A stretch of 64,000 nucleotides of DNA from Methanosarcina sp. MSH10X1. GTDB lineage: Archaea > Halobacteriota > Methanosarcinia > Methanosarcinales > Methanosarcinaceae. Shown here in pieces: positions 25,516 through 34,169 of the stretch. The position numbers were made by a program, and so were the translations under genes. How positions within the stretch are numbered: position 1 is the first letter of the stretch; every line of letters begins with the position of its first letter. The DNA lies in assembly GCF_004099695.1 (NCBI RefSeq), contig NZ_SCHL01000004.1:124001-188000 (forward strand), read 5' to 3'. The notes below the pieces were generated by a model. That model saw only the letters and a program-made list of their open reading frames with translations, was not told the DNA's origin and ran no database searches.

Positions 25516-26745
25516 TTATTTAGTCTCAAGGCCCAGAGCCTCTGCAACCAGCTCAATGACGTCCTCGACAACCATATCAACGTTGAGTGCGTCTCGCCCA
25601 TCCATCAGGTTTCTTTTACAGAATGGGCAGCAGCTGGAAAGGATATCTGCATTGGTTTCAACGGCATCCTTAACTCTGGATTCTGCAACTCCCAGAGCGA
25701 GGTCAGGAATACCTGCCTTTACACCACCGCCAGCTCCACAGCAGCGCTGGAATTCTTTTACCCTGTCCATTTCTACGAACTTGACACCAGGAATATGTGA
25801 CAGCACATATCTGGGTGCATCAAAGACGCCCACGTGGCGACCAAGGTGGCAGGGGTCATGGTAAGTAACTGTCTTGTTAACAGGCTTCACCCATTTGATT
25901 TTGTCTTCTTTTATCATTCCTGCAAGGAACTCTGAAACGTGGACAACCTCAAAAGGCAGTTCTTTGCCGAGAAGCCTTGGCCAGTCGACCTTTGCAGCAC
26001 GGAAACAGCCTGCGCATGCAAAGAGGACCTTTTTGGCACCTCTCTTCTGGATTGCCTCAACATTATGTTTTGCAAGTTCATAGGGCACATTATTGATATG
26101 TGCCTGACCTGTCCTGATAAGGGCTGAGCCACAGCACCATTCATCTTCGCCAAGCATGGCAAACTTAACGCCTAGCTTGTTGAGTACACGTGAGGTCGCA
26201 AAGGCTAAAGCGAGCTGATTGTATCCTGCAGTACAACCGGTGAAATAGACAATATCTGCTTTGTTTTCTATTTTCACATCTTCTGGAACCCAGGCAAGCC
26301 TGTCCTTCTGGTCCTTCATGTAAGGATTATGGTACTGCCCAATAAGTTTCGGGAACATATTCTGCTTCCCATAAGGACCGATACCTTTCTTTACAAGGTT
26401 TGCCCTCATGGATTCCCAGAGTTCCACAGTGTTAATGCCTGCTTCACAAACTGTTGAACAGATACCACAGGTAGTACAGCCGTGGACATCGTCTTTGAAT
26501 TCCTGAAGCTCTTCATCTGGAATTTCCTGCGGGCCAAAGAGTTTTGCCTTAAGTCCGTAGGACTTGTTCATGTACTGTCTCCAGCGCAGGATCTTGTCTC
26601 TGGGAGCCAATCCTGGTTTCTCGCCGGAAGCAGCATAGGTTGGACACCATTTTACACATTCACCACAGCGGACGCAGGAGTCGAGCTCCATAAGCTGGAC
26701 TGCGGTAAGATTTTTTGTACTGATTGAAGGTTCACGTTTTGCCAT
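25516..26745 (-). CDS. hdrD: CoB-CoM heterodisulfide reductase subunit D
   Basis: HdrD is the catalytic subunit of membrane heterodisulfide reductase, which reduces CoM-S-S-CoB with electrons from methanophenazine. Two 4Fe-4S motifs lie near the N-terminus ([12 protein letters not shown] and [11 protein letters not shown]), followed by two CCG domains (CTAGYN...[10 protein letters not shown]...CAGC, and CHLGRH...RCCGAGGG...SSCCPFC), which bind the noncubane active-site clusters. ATG 26745 is the start because AGGAGG lies 11 bases upstream; this gives 409 residues, as expected. It begins five bases after the hdrE stop. Confidence 0.97.
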   Translation of the reverse strand: MAKREPSISTKNLTAVQLMELDSCVRCGECVKWCPTYAASGEKPGLAPRDKILRWRQYMNKSYGLKAKLFGPQEIPDEELQEFKDDVHGCTTCGICSTVCEAGINTVELWESMRANLVKKGIGPYGKQNMFPKLIGQYHNPYMKDQKDRLAWVPEDVKIENKADIVYFTGCTAGYNQLALAFATSRVLNKLGVKFAMLGEDEWCCGSALIRTGQAHINNVPYELAKHNVEAIQKRGAKKVLFACAGCFRAAKVDWPRLLGKELPFEVVHVSEFLAGMIKEDKIKWVKPVNKTVTYHDPCHLGRHVGVFDAPRYVLSHIPGVKFVEMDRVKEFQRCCGAGGGVKAGIPDLALGVAESRVKDAVETNADILSSCCPFCKRNLMDGRDALNVDMVVEDVIELVAEALGLETK

Positions 26746-26749
26746 TTTA

Positions 26750-27532
26750 TTATTCGCCTCCTTTATTTGCAAGTAATGCAAGCGGTATGGCGATTATGTG
26801 AATATATTTACTGAATGGAATAAATGCGATACAGAAGATCAGGGAGATTACGGAATGGAAAAGTGCCGCCGGTGGAGCTATTGAAGGGTCAAGCCCGAAG
26901 TCCCAGATGATTCCCGTGCGGATTCCATCAGCAAGAAAACCGGAAATAGTAACTAAGAAAACTACTCCGATCAAAACCCAATCATACATAATGGAAGCTT
27001 CCCTGACTTCAGAGACAAACAGTCTTCTTACTAATGCTATAAGAACCCCTATAAGCAGGATATACCCGAAGATATAGTTCGGAAGGGAGAGCCATTCTCT
27101 AAACATGTAGGGGGTGAACGGGAGTTCAATTCCGACCATATGGGTCATTTCGACTGCAAACATGAGTCCTGACAGGGCAAAGAGGGTCATCCATCCTCCG
27201 AAAATCAGGATGTGCATGAACCAGCGGAGAGGGCTTCTCTTGAGAATTCTTCTCTGGAAGAGAATATCAAGAATAAGAACTTCCAGGAGAGGCTTTCCAT
27301 GCCCGTGATGAGATTCTTCCGTTACCTGATTCCACCATGTTTTTAAGAATGTGATTGCACTTCCTCTTTTTCCTTCCTGAGGCTCAAGGGCGTAACCTGT
27401 GACTCCTGCCCCCCATTTCTGGAAGGTAATCATCATACCATATAGAAAAATCACAACGGCTATTGCGCTGAGTATCATTATCTGGACAAACGTCATTCTT
27501 AATGCATCCGTGAGCCCAGAGAAGTATGCCAT
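26750..27532 (-). CDS. hdrE: CoB-CoM heterodisulfide reductase subunit E, cytochrome b
   Basis: HdrE is the membrane cytochrome b subunit that takes electrons from reduced methanophenazine and passes them to HdrD. About five transmembrane helices are visible ([83 protein letters not shown]) with His residues suited to haem binding (RWFMHIL, LFHSVI, YIHIIA). The gene order hdrE-hdrD is that of Methanosarcina. An AGGAGG lies 19 bases before the ATG, rather far for a Shine-Dalgarno. Confidence 0.96.
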   Translation of the reverse strand: MAYFSGLTDALRMTFVQIMILSAIAVVIFLYGMMITFQKWGAGVTGYALEPQEGKRGSAITFLKTWWNQVTEESHHGHGKPLLEVLILDILFQRRILKRSPLRWFMHILIFGGWMTLFALSGLMFAVEMTHMVGIELPFTPYMFREWLSLPNYIFGYILLIGVLIALVRRLFVSEVREASIMYDWVLIGVVFLVTISGFLADGIRTGIIWDFGLDPSIAPPAALFHSVISLIFCIAFIPFSKYIHIIAIPLALLANKGGE

Positions 27533-28027
27533 TTCACTACTGATAATATATTCCTCCTATGTATGAATCAAAAACTGGGAACTAATATTGCTTTTACAAT
27601 TGTCATGTTACAGAATCTCAATGATAGTAAAGACAGAATGATAACCGTAGCGACTGTTTGCATAAGGTTTGAATATTCTGTTAGTCTTTGCATCTATTAT
27701 ATTTAAACATTATCTTTATTAAACAATACATAGAAAAGCCCACTGAGTAGCAAAAATGGGGGAATAGAAGTATTCAAAGGGAGGAAGAAAAAAGTAAAAA
27801 ATGAAAAATAAAATCTAAATTATAATATAGGAATTATAAATTGAGCTTATAGAATTCTTCCTGACGGAAAAGTGGGAAATAAATCGACAAAAAAGTAAAA
27901 AGTAAAAGTGCAGGAGACGAAAAAGTCTGCCTTCAAAAAGTAAAACGAAGATAGTGGGGCAACTTAAAAGTGCCTCTGACAGCCAGGAAATCTGACAACC
28001 AGAAAATCTGATAACCAGAAAACCTCT
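27533..28027. other. hdrED leader and intergenic region
   Basis: No gene in these 495 bases. On the minus strand a TATA box (TTTAAATATAAT) lies at 27696-27707, preceded by an A/T-rich BRE-like stretch; this implies an hdrED leader of about 140 bases. The half nearer 28027 is A-rich with short repeats of AGAAAATCTGA-ACC, beyond the end of the sulfite-reductase-like gene. Confidence 0.5.
27696..27707 (-). promoter_or_regulatory. TATA box of hdrED
   Basis: TTTAAATATAAT on the minus strand is the best match to an archaeal TATA box upstream of hdrE. It predicts transcription from about 27675 and a leader of about 140 bases. Confidence 0.5.
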
Positions 28028-28705
28028 TTATAACCCTACCTCGGCTTTGAATTTCTCAAGCCCCATCTCGTCAATAACTTCTCCGATTCTTCTTTGCTTC
28101 GGATACCCTTTGTAAAAGTTAATTATTTTGTCAATAAAATCTATAGCCTGCTCTTCGGTGAGGTCTTTTGCTACTACATTTCCCAGCCGCGGGCGAGGTC
28201 CTGCACTGCCTCCTACAGATAAGGTAAAGCCTTTTGCCGTACCCATGAGCCCTATATCCTTTATCATAGGCTCGGAGCACGAATTCTGGCAGCCGGAAAC
28301 CGCCATTTTGAGCTTGGAAGGAAGCTGCATCCCATGATACTTCTCATCAAGTTTCAATCCAAGCCCGACTGCATCCTGCTTGCCCCTCTTGCAGAAGGTA
28401 GTCCCGGGACAGATCTTGACGCTGCGGACACAGAGCCCTATGGCAGCTCCGGGTTTCAGATTCAGTTCACCCCATGCCGCATCCAGATCTTCTTCTTTCA
28501 GCCCTACAATCGCTATTCTCTGGGCGGAGGTGAGTTTCAGAGCCGCAGCCCCGTATTTCTCTGCAATATCCGCTATCTTCCTCAGGGTCTCCGGGTATAC
28601 GATTCCTCCTGGAATATGGGGAGCAATTGCATACGTTTCGCCATCTCTTTGCAGAATAGCTGCTTTCTCGGGTAGATCACCTTTCACATACTCACGACTT
28701 ACCAT
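28028..28705 (-). CDS. Small dissimilatory sulfite reductase-like protein
   Basis: A compact protein of 225 residues with the sulfite/nitrite reductase fold: ferredoxin-like half (IAPHIPGGIVYPETLRKIADIA, LTSAQRIAIVGL) and the sirohaem-4Fe-4S site CPGTTFCKRG near residue 100 with CQNSCSEP near 140. Methanogens carry several such Dsr-like proteins of unsettled role, some linked to sulfite detoxification or sulfur assimilation. It lacks a ferredoxin domain. I chose ATG 28705 because AGAGGAG lies eight bases upstream; a GTG three codons earlier overlaps that site. Confidence 0.85.
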   Translation of the reverse strand: MVSREYVKGDLPEKAAILQRDGETYAIAPHIPGGIVYPETLRKIADIAEKYGAAALKLTSAQRIAIVGLKEEDLDAAWGELNLKPGAAIGLCVRSVKICPGTTFCKRGKQDAVGLGLKLDEKYHGMQLPSKLKMAVSGCQNSCSEPMIKDIGLMGTAKGFTLSVGGSAGPRPRLGNVVAKDLTEEQAIDFIDKIINFYKGYPKQRRIGEVIDEMGLEKFKAEVGL

Positions 28706-28714
28706 ACTATACAC

Positions 28715-29189
28715 TCCTCTAACTCAATTGATTATATGCTATTTCAAAATTATTCGATTTAATGTTTTTTCCAAATTGATTGCTGTGCCTCACTTTTCGA
28801 TATTATTGTCTAACCTAAAACCGACAGCGGAAAATCGGAAGCAAAGGCTGAGTCCATAGAACCGATCGATTCCTGAATTAATTAGCAGACTACAGCTAAT
28901 TCTACTTCAGCCCCCTGAAATTAAACCCCCATGAGAAGGTGAAGAATCCGATATTCCGGTATTTTTCCGGACTGAATATATATCTCAAACCCGGAAAAGG
29001 ATTTCAGATCCAGAGAGTATATCTGCTCGAAACAATATAAAATTGCATCCCTTATGTGGCCCTTTCTGTAAGACTACAGGATTCGGTTCAGCACTATAAA
29101 GTTTAGTACAGCACTAGAATTGATAGAATAATTAAAGCCCCAGAAAGAGCTTTAAATTTGGAAAAAATAGGATCAAAAGCCCCACATCC
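28715..29189. other. Intergenic region, no gene seen
   Basis: About 475 bases without an open frame of note. A TATA-like GCATATAATC on the minus strand near 28730-28740 probably serves the sulfite-reductase-like gene. A tract near 29090-29120 holds two similar copies of AGCACTA-A-TT. The region leads into the rubrerythrin relic. Confidence 0.4.
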
Positions 29190-29530
29190 TTTATTACTGT
29201 TTTTTAACCTTTTCAGAAATCCGTTAAGTCCTGCCTGGTGCCTCATCAAGAGACGCCCTCTCAAAGAAAAGAGCAGCTTTTGTTTGCCTTCCTTTCTGGC
29301 TATTTCTGCGGCTTCGGCTTTCTAGACTTCAGCTTTGTTTTCCCCTTCAAGCATCATTTCCAGGTTTTCAAGGGTCGTTTCTTTAACAGGTCCTAGTTTT
29401 TCAGCTACTTTGGTAGCATGCCAGGCTTCGTCCACTACAATCTGCTGCAGATAAACCGCAACATCTGCAAACTTAAGATTAATATATTTGGGAGGATAAA
29501 TAAGAGTGCTGAATTCGCCAAATGTAAAGA
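29190..29530 (-). pseudogene. Decayed rubrerythrin
   Basis: The minus strand reads as a broken rubrerythrin. From about 29487 to 29322 the frame gives KFADVAVYLQQIVVDEAWHA, then VKETTLENLEMMLEGEN, which match the ferritin-like domain. A TAG stop follows directly, yet the same frame continues with KAEAAEIARKEGKQKLLFS. A shift of frame near 29270 then restores FERASLDEA-HQAGLNGFL, the second diiron E-x-x-H helix. The N-terminal helix and the rubredoxin domain are missing. At least one stop, one frameshift and loss of both ends show that it is dead. The upstream part is replaced by tandem repeats. Confidence 0.7.
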
Positions 29531-29539
29531 AATTACTGA

Positions 29540-29660
29540 AAAACCGGAACGTGAAAGGCAAGAGCTGGAACAGGAAGGAACTGAAAAAGGAAGAGACTGA
29601 AGCAGGAAGGAACTGAAAAAGGAAGAGACTGAAGCAGCAAAGAAGAGGCACGACAAACTC
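29540..29660. repeat. Purine-rich tandem repeat, 32-bp unit
   Basis: AGGAAGGAACTGAAAAAGGA plus AGAGACTGAAGC occurs twice in direct succession at 29572-29603 and 29604-29635, with partial copies on each side. It adjoins the 5' end of the rubrerythrin relic and may have spread through it. Confidence 0.7.
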
Positions 29661-29762
29661 TTGCATCACAATGGCATCTTACACGAAATAAGGCTTGAAA
29701 ACGTCGTAATAACACACTCGAATACCTCACAATGAGACCGGAACACACGGAAAATAATCTGT

Positions 29763-29960
29763 ATGAAAATATATATTGATGAGAAGAAATGTACAGGCTG
29801 TGGTAAGTGCAAAGCTGCCTGCCCGAAAGGCCCGCGGGTTTATTCAATCGAAGAAAAGCACGGAAAAAAGGTCTGCGTATTAAAGGATCCGTCTTACTGC
29901 CTGGGTTGCAGAATGTGTGTGACTGTCTGTATGGAAGATGCAATCACACTTGAAAACTGA
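29763..29960 (+). CDS. 2[4Fe-4S] ferredoxin
   Basis: A 65-residue ferredoxin with two cluster motifs: CTGCGKCKAACPKG near residue 10 and CLGCRMCVTVCMED near 46. The spacing in the first motif (CPKGPRV) and the longer connecting loop of about 25 residues set it apart from the clostridial type. Electron partner unknown. The next gene on the same strand, a methyltransferase, begins within or just after its 3' end, so they are probably co-transcribed, though a functional link is not evident. Confidence 0.9.
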   Translation: MKIYIDEKKCTGCGKCKAACPKGPRVYSIEEKHGKKVCVLKDPSYCLGCRMCVTVCMEDAITLEN

Positions 29961-29982
29961 TTTTAAAAAAGGACTGAGAAAT

Positions 29983-30741
29983 TTGTCACTTGAAATTCGC
30001 ATAATACTTGTAGAGCCCATGTATCAGGGGAATGTCGGATCTGTTGCAAGAGCAATGAAAAACTTCGGACACGCTGACCTCGTGCTCGTAAATCCCTGCA
30101 AGCTCGAAGGGGAGGCAAGAGCCATGTCGTCCCATGCAAGAGACGTGCTTGAAGGGGCAAGAATTACCTCAACGCTTGAAGAAGCTGTAGAAGGCGCAGA
30201 CCTGAGGATAGGGACAACTGGCGTGGGAAGCCTGAAAACCGGAGAACACATCCGCCTTCCACTGTATACCCCAAGGGAACTAAAAGAAAAACTTAAAGCT
30301 TGCAGCGGAACAGTTGCGATTCTTTTCGGGCGCGAAGATAGCGGTTTTACCAATGACGAACTCAAAAGTTTCGATATGCTCATAACGGTTCCAACTTCCG
30401 AGATATATCCGATTATGAATCTCTCACATGCCGTTGCAGTGGTGCTTTACGAACTTTCCGAACTGGAAGGAGGGAACAATCCGCTTGCCGACGGGTTTGA
30501 CCTCCAGCTTCTATATGGGCATCTGGAGGAGTTGCTGGAGGAAATCGACTATCGTCCTCATAAGAAAGATAAAACTTTCCTGATGCTGCGGAGAATATTC
30601 GGAAGAGCAGGACTTACTCCAAGGGAGGTCCAGACTTTAAGGGGCGTAATAAGAAGAATCGAGAGAAAAATGGGGTATGCATTAAAGGAACCTGAGACAC
30701 GGGAAATAGAAGCTTCGGAAAGCATGGAAAAGTTCATATGA
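29983..30741 (+). CDS. SpoU-family RNA 2'-O-methyltransferase, TrmJ-like
   Basis: A SPOUT-class methyltransferase: IRIILVEPMYQGNVGSVARA at the N-terminus (motif 1, with the conserved Asn and Arg), FGREDSGFTNDEL near residue 105 (motif 2) and YPIMNLSHAVAVVLYE near 133 (motif 3) form the knotted SAM site. The closest known family is TrmJ, which makes Cm32/Um32 in tRNA. A C-terminal helical extension of about 90 residues is present. I place the start at TTG 29983, where family similarity begins and GGA lies eight bases upstream; ATG 29938 would add 15 residues and overlap the ferredoxin. Confidence 0.85.
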   Translation: MSLEIRIILVEPMYQGNVGSVARAMKNFGHADLVLVNPCKLEGEARAMSSHARDVLEGARITSTLEEAVEGADLRIGTTGVGSLKTGEHIRLPLYTPRELKEKLKACSGTVAILFGREDSGFTNDELKSFDMLITVPTSEIYPIMNLSHAVAVVLYELSELEGGNNPLADGFDLQLLYGHLEELLEEIDYRPHKKDKTFLMLRRIFGRAGLTPREVQTLRGVIRRIERKMGYALKEPETREIEASESMEKFI

Positions 30742-30866
30742 GAATAAGCCTCTTCTTACATCAGAATTTATGATACGTATTTTTGACTTTTTTTAAAATT
30801 ATTTTTTAAACGAAAAATTCTGTAACGAAGAGTGAAAATTTTACTTAAAGCCAGATAGAGAATGAT

Positions 30867-32969
30867 ATGACTGAAACAGAAAGCAAGTGGGATGAAAAAC
30901 TAAAAAGGTTTTTTAAAGACTACTACTGGAATGAAATCCTCCAGCTTGCAAACGAGTATCCGGACCAGAGAAGCCTTGTTGTGGATTTTACGGATATAGA
31001 GAAATTTGACAGGGAGCTTTCAAAAGAGTTTCTTGATCATCCCGGAGAACTCATACCGTCAGCTGAGGCTGCCCTGAAAAAAATTGACCTTCCTGTAGAA
31101 AAGAGCCTTGAGCAGGCCCATGTAAGGATAGTTAAAATCCCTAACAGAGTATCTATAAGGGAGCTCAGAAGCAAGAATCTCACCCGATTTGTTGCAATCG
31201 AGGGTATGATAAGGAAAGCTACTGAAGTAAGGCCAAGAATCACTAAAGCCGCTTTCCAGTGCCTCAGGTGCGGCCATCTGACCGTTGTGGAGCAAAATAG
31301 CTTCAAATTTGAGGAGCCTTTTGCAGGCTGTGAAAACGAGACCTGTGGGAAGAAAGGGCCTTTTAAAGTAATAATAGAGGATTCCATTTTTATCGATGCT
31401 CAGAAACTTCAGATTCAGGAATCGCCCGAAAATCTAAAAGGAGGCTCACAGCCCCAGAGCCTTGAGGTTGATTCCGAAGACGACCTGACAGGAAATGTCA
31501 CCCCCGGGGACAGGGTAATAATTAACGGAATCCTGAGATCCAGGCAACGCACTCTGAAAGACGGAAAATCTACTTTCTACGACCTTGTGCTGGAAGCAAA
31601 TTCCATCGAACGCCTGGATAAAGATTATGACGAACTTGAAATAACCGCTGAGGATGAGGAGAAGATCCTTGAGCTTTCTCGCGACCCTGCAATTTATAAC
31701 AAGATAGTCGGCTCGATTGCACCTTCGATCTACGGGTACGAAGACATAAAGGAAGCCCTTGCCCTCCAGCTATTTTCGGGAGTTGTAAAGAATCTTCCTG
31801 ACGGTTCCAGGATAAGGGGCGATATTCACGTTATGCTTGTGGGAGATCCCGGAATTGCAAAATCCCAGCTCCTGCGCTATGTTGTCAAACTCTCCCCAAG
31901 AGGCGTATTTACTTCAGGGCGGAGTGCATCGGCAAGCGGCCTGACTGCAGCCGCCGTAAAAGATGACCTGAATGACGGGAGATGGACAATCGAAGGCGGT
32001 GCCCTTGTCATGGCTGATATGGGAGTTGCCGCGGTTGACGAAATGGACAAAATGAAGACCGAGGATAAGAGTGCCCTGCACGAGGCAATGGAGCAGCAAA
32101 CCATAAGTATCGCCAAGGCAGGAATTATTGCAACTTTAAAATCCCGTTGTGCCCTTCTTGGAGCTGCAAATCCGAAGTACGGACGTTTTGATCGATACGA
32201 AGGCCTTGCAGAGCAGATAAGTATGCCGCCTGCACTGCTTTCCCGTTTTGACCTTATCTTTGTTTTGCTTGATACCCCTAATCATGACCTGGACAGCAGG
32301 ATTGCAAACCATATTCTGCAGTCTCATTATGCAGGAGAACTTTTCGAGCAGCGGGAAAAACTTTCCGGATCCCATATTACGGAAGATTTTGTCGAAGCCG
32401 AGATGGAAGTAATCGAGCCTGTCATACAGGCCGAGATTATGCGAAAATATGTCGCATACGCCCGGAAAAACGTATTTCCTGTAATGGAGGGCGATGCCAG
32501 AGCTTATCTGATTAACTTCTATACTGATCTTCGAAAAACGGGAGAGAGCAAAAACACACCTGTGCCGGTAACTGCCAGGCAGCTTGAAGCCCTTGTCCGC
32601 CTTTCGGAAGCAAGTGCAAGAGTCCGCCTGAGCAATATAGTCACGCTTGAAGATGCAAAAAGAACTATCAGAATCGTTATGAATTGCCTGAAAAACGTCG
32701 GTGTAGACCCTGAAACCGGAGCCCTCGATGCGGATATACTTGCATCTGGTACAAGCATGAGCCAGAGAAATAAGATAAAAATCCTTAGAGACGTAATTAA
32801 AAAGGTAAGTGAGAAGCATTCGGGAGCCAAAGCCCCTCTGGAGGAAGTATATACTGTAGCTGAAAACGAGCACGGGATAGATCGAACTCATGCCGAGGAG
32901 AATATCAAGAAGATGAAGCAGAGAGGAGATCTGCTTTCTCCGGATCAGAACCATATTAGACTTGTTTAA
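30867..32969 (+). CDS. mcm: Replicative helicase MCM
   Basis: The archaeal replicative 3'-5' helicase (700 residues, no intein). The N-terminal domain contains a zinc motif CLRCGHL...CENETCG near residues 132-155. The AAA+ core has Walker A GDPGIAKSQLL near 326, Walker B AAVDEMDKM near 390, the sensor region LLGAANPKYG and the arginine finger in LLSRFDLIF near 460. A winged-helix domain closes the C-terminus. The archaeal GINS subunit and PriS lie 26 kb away. A TATA-like run at 30790-30805 may be the promoter. Confidence 0.97.
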   Translation: MTETESKWDEKLKRFFKDYYWNEILQLANEYPDQRSLVVDFTDIEKFDRELSKEFLDHPGELIPSAEAALKKIDLPVEKSLEQAHVRIVKIPNRVSIRELRSKNLTRFVAIEGMIRKATEVRPRITKAAFQCLRCGHLTVVEQNSFKFEEPFAGCENETCGKKGPFKVIIEDSIFIDAQKLQIQESPENLKGGSQPQSLEVDSEDDLTGNVTPGDRVIINGILRSRQRTLKDGKSTFYDLVLEANSIERLDKDYDELEITAEDEEKILELSRDPAIYNKIVGSIAPSIYGYEDIKEALALQLFSGVVKNLPDGSRIRGDIHVMLVGDPGIAKSQLLRYVVKLSPRGVFTSGRSASASGLTAAAVKDDLNDGRWTIEGGALVMADMGVAAVDEMDKMKTEDKSALHEAMEQQTISIAKAGIIATLKSRCALLGAANPKYGRFDRYEGLAEQISMPPALLSRFDLIFVLLDTPNHDLDSRIANHILQSHYAGELFEQREKLSGSHITEDFVEAEMEVIEPVIQAEIMRKYVAYARKNVFPVMEGDARAYLINFYTDLRKTGESKNTPVPVTARQLEALVRLSEASARVRLSNIVTLEDAKRTIRIVMNCLKNVGVDPETGALDADILASGTSMSQRNKIKILRDVIKKVSEKHSGAKAPLEEVYTVAENEHGIDRTHAEENIKKMKQRGDLLSPDQNHIRLV

Positions 32970-33107
32970 TCTGGAACGGATCAAAGCGCTGAAATTCTAT
33001 AATTATACTTCCCGGACCCGTGAAATGGAAAAACAGTTACAGAATAATTATGTGAGGACGGTTAAGCTGTAAATACTAAAAGGGCATTACTATTTAAAAG
33101 GGAGAAT

Positions 33108-33398
33108 ATGTTTCTAAAAATCTATAAAAATGGAGGGCATGTCCTTGTTGCAGCCTGTGACAGGGAAGTGCTCGGAAAGACCCTTAAACACGGTAATACC
33201 ACAGTGGAGATCAGCAGGGCTTTTTATGAAGGGGAATGTGTTTCCGAGGAAGAACTCCAGAAAGCCCTTGAAGAAGCTACAACTGCAAACCTCTTTGGGG
33301 AAAAAACAATCAAATGTGCCATAAAATGCGGATTAATTGATCCGGATTCCGTGATAATAATCGATGATGTGCCCCATGCTCAGATCTTCAGGGTTTAA
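33108..33398 (+). CDS. DUF424 family protein
   Basis: A 96-residue archaeal protein of the DUF424 family: FLKIYKNGGHVLVAACDREVLGKTL at the start, a Gly-Glu turn in FYEGECVSEEEL and the closing VIIIDDVPHAQIFRV. Members are widespread in archaea and often near translation or replication genes; function not established. It is 138 bases downstream of mcm in the same direction and may be in the same transcript. Confidence 0.85.
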   Translation: MFLKIYKNGGHVLVAACDREVLGKTLKHGNTTVEISRAFYEGECVSEEELQKALEEATTANLFGEKTIKCAIKCGLIDPDSVIIIDDVPHAQIFRV

Positions 33399-33524
33399 CT
33401 TAATATCGCCAGGTTATCCTGGAGGCACTGAGCCAGTGAAAGTCAATAGTCTGGCTTTCAGGGCTGATTATATACCGGAAACAGAACAACCTATGTATAA
33501 AACAAAAATGCAGACCGTGATACA

Positions 33525-34148
33525 GTGACTGAAAACATTGAAGAAGCCGGAATCAGAGTGCTGACAGAAGGGGAACTGATCTCCGCAGTTGTGGAAAAAC
33601 ATAGTCGGTTTCTGGAAGAAAGTAGAAAAGAATTCGGAGAACTGGACAGCAGACTGAGCCAGATCGAAGAAGAAGTAAAAAATGCGAAGAGTTCCAGGCT
33701 CCGAATGGAAGAGAGAAAGGAAGTTCTCCAGGAGAAACGCCAGCAGTTTTACCATCAGGCCGAAGCATACCTTGAAAAGGAGGTCTTCCTGAAGCTGGAC
33801 CCGATTACTGCCAGCAAACTCAGGGAAGAGCTTAAAAAACTCAAAGGGCAGATCGAACCTGAAGAGGAACAGAAACTTAAAGATTCGTTTATGGAAAATC
33901 TGCGCGAAAATATTCAGACCGCGGGCTCAGGGGAGAATGTTCTCCTTCAAACCGAGGTCAGAATGGAGGAAGCCAGGAATTCGAATCTGGAACTGAGAGA
34001 GATAGTACAGTCTGAAAAGCAGCTTGTAGAGAATGATGGCAGCAAGAATGAAGAGATTTTGAAAAGCAAATCCCAGCATAAATGGCTGAGTACTAAAATA
34101 AAAAACCATGAAGAAGCCCTGAATTACTGGGAAAAATTGAAAGTATAA
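33525..34148 (+). CDS. Coiled-coil protein
   Basis: A 207-residue, charged, helical protein with long heptads (GELDSRLSQIEEEVKNAKSS and EERKEVLQEKRQQFYHQA). There is no domain with a known activity. The start is GTG 33525; an ATG 17 bases upstream is out of frame. It ends 21 bases before a second, longer coiled-coil gene, so the two form a unit and probably act together, for example as a scaffold or chromosome-associated pair. This is inference from arrangement only. Confidence 0.7.
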   Translation: MTENIEEAGIRVLTEGELISAVVEKHSRFLEESRKEFGELDSRLSQIEEEVKNAKSSRLRMEERKEVLQEKRQQFYHQAEAYLEKEVFLKLDPITASKLREELKKLKGQIEPEEEQKLKDSFMENLRENIQTAGSGENVLLQTEVRMEEARNSNLELREIVQSEKQLVENDGSKNEEILKSKSQHKWLSTKIKNHEEALNYWEKLKV

Positions 34149-34169
34149 CCCTTTTTCGAAAACACGCGG

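Noticed and set aside
29418-29600. 60-residue frame on the plus strand
   Set aside because: It is antisense to the rubrerythrin relic and ends in the 32-bp repeat.
32136-32984. 282-residue open frame antisense to mcm
   Set aside because: It is a shadow of the conserved helicase codons, Cys/Phe-rich with no domain.
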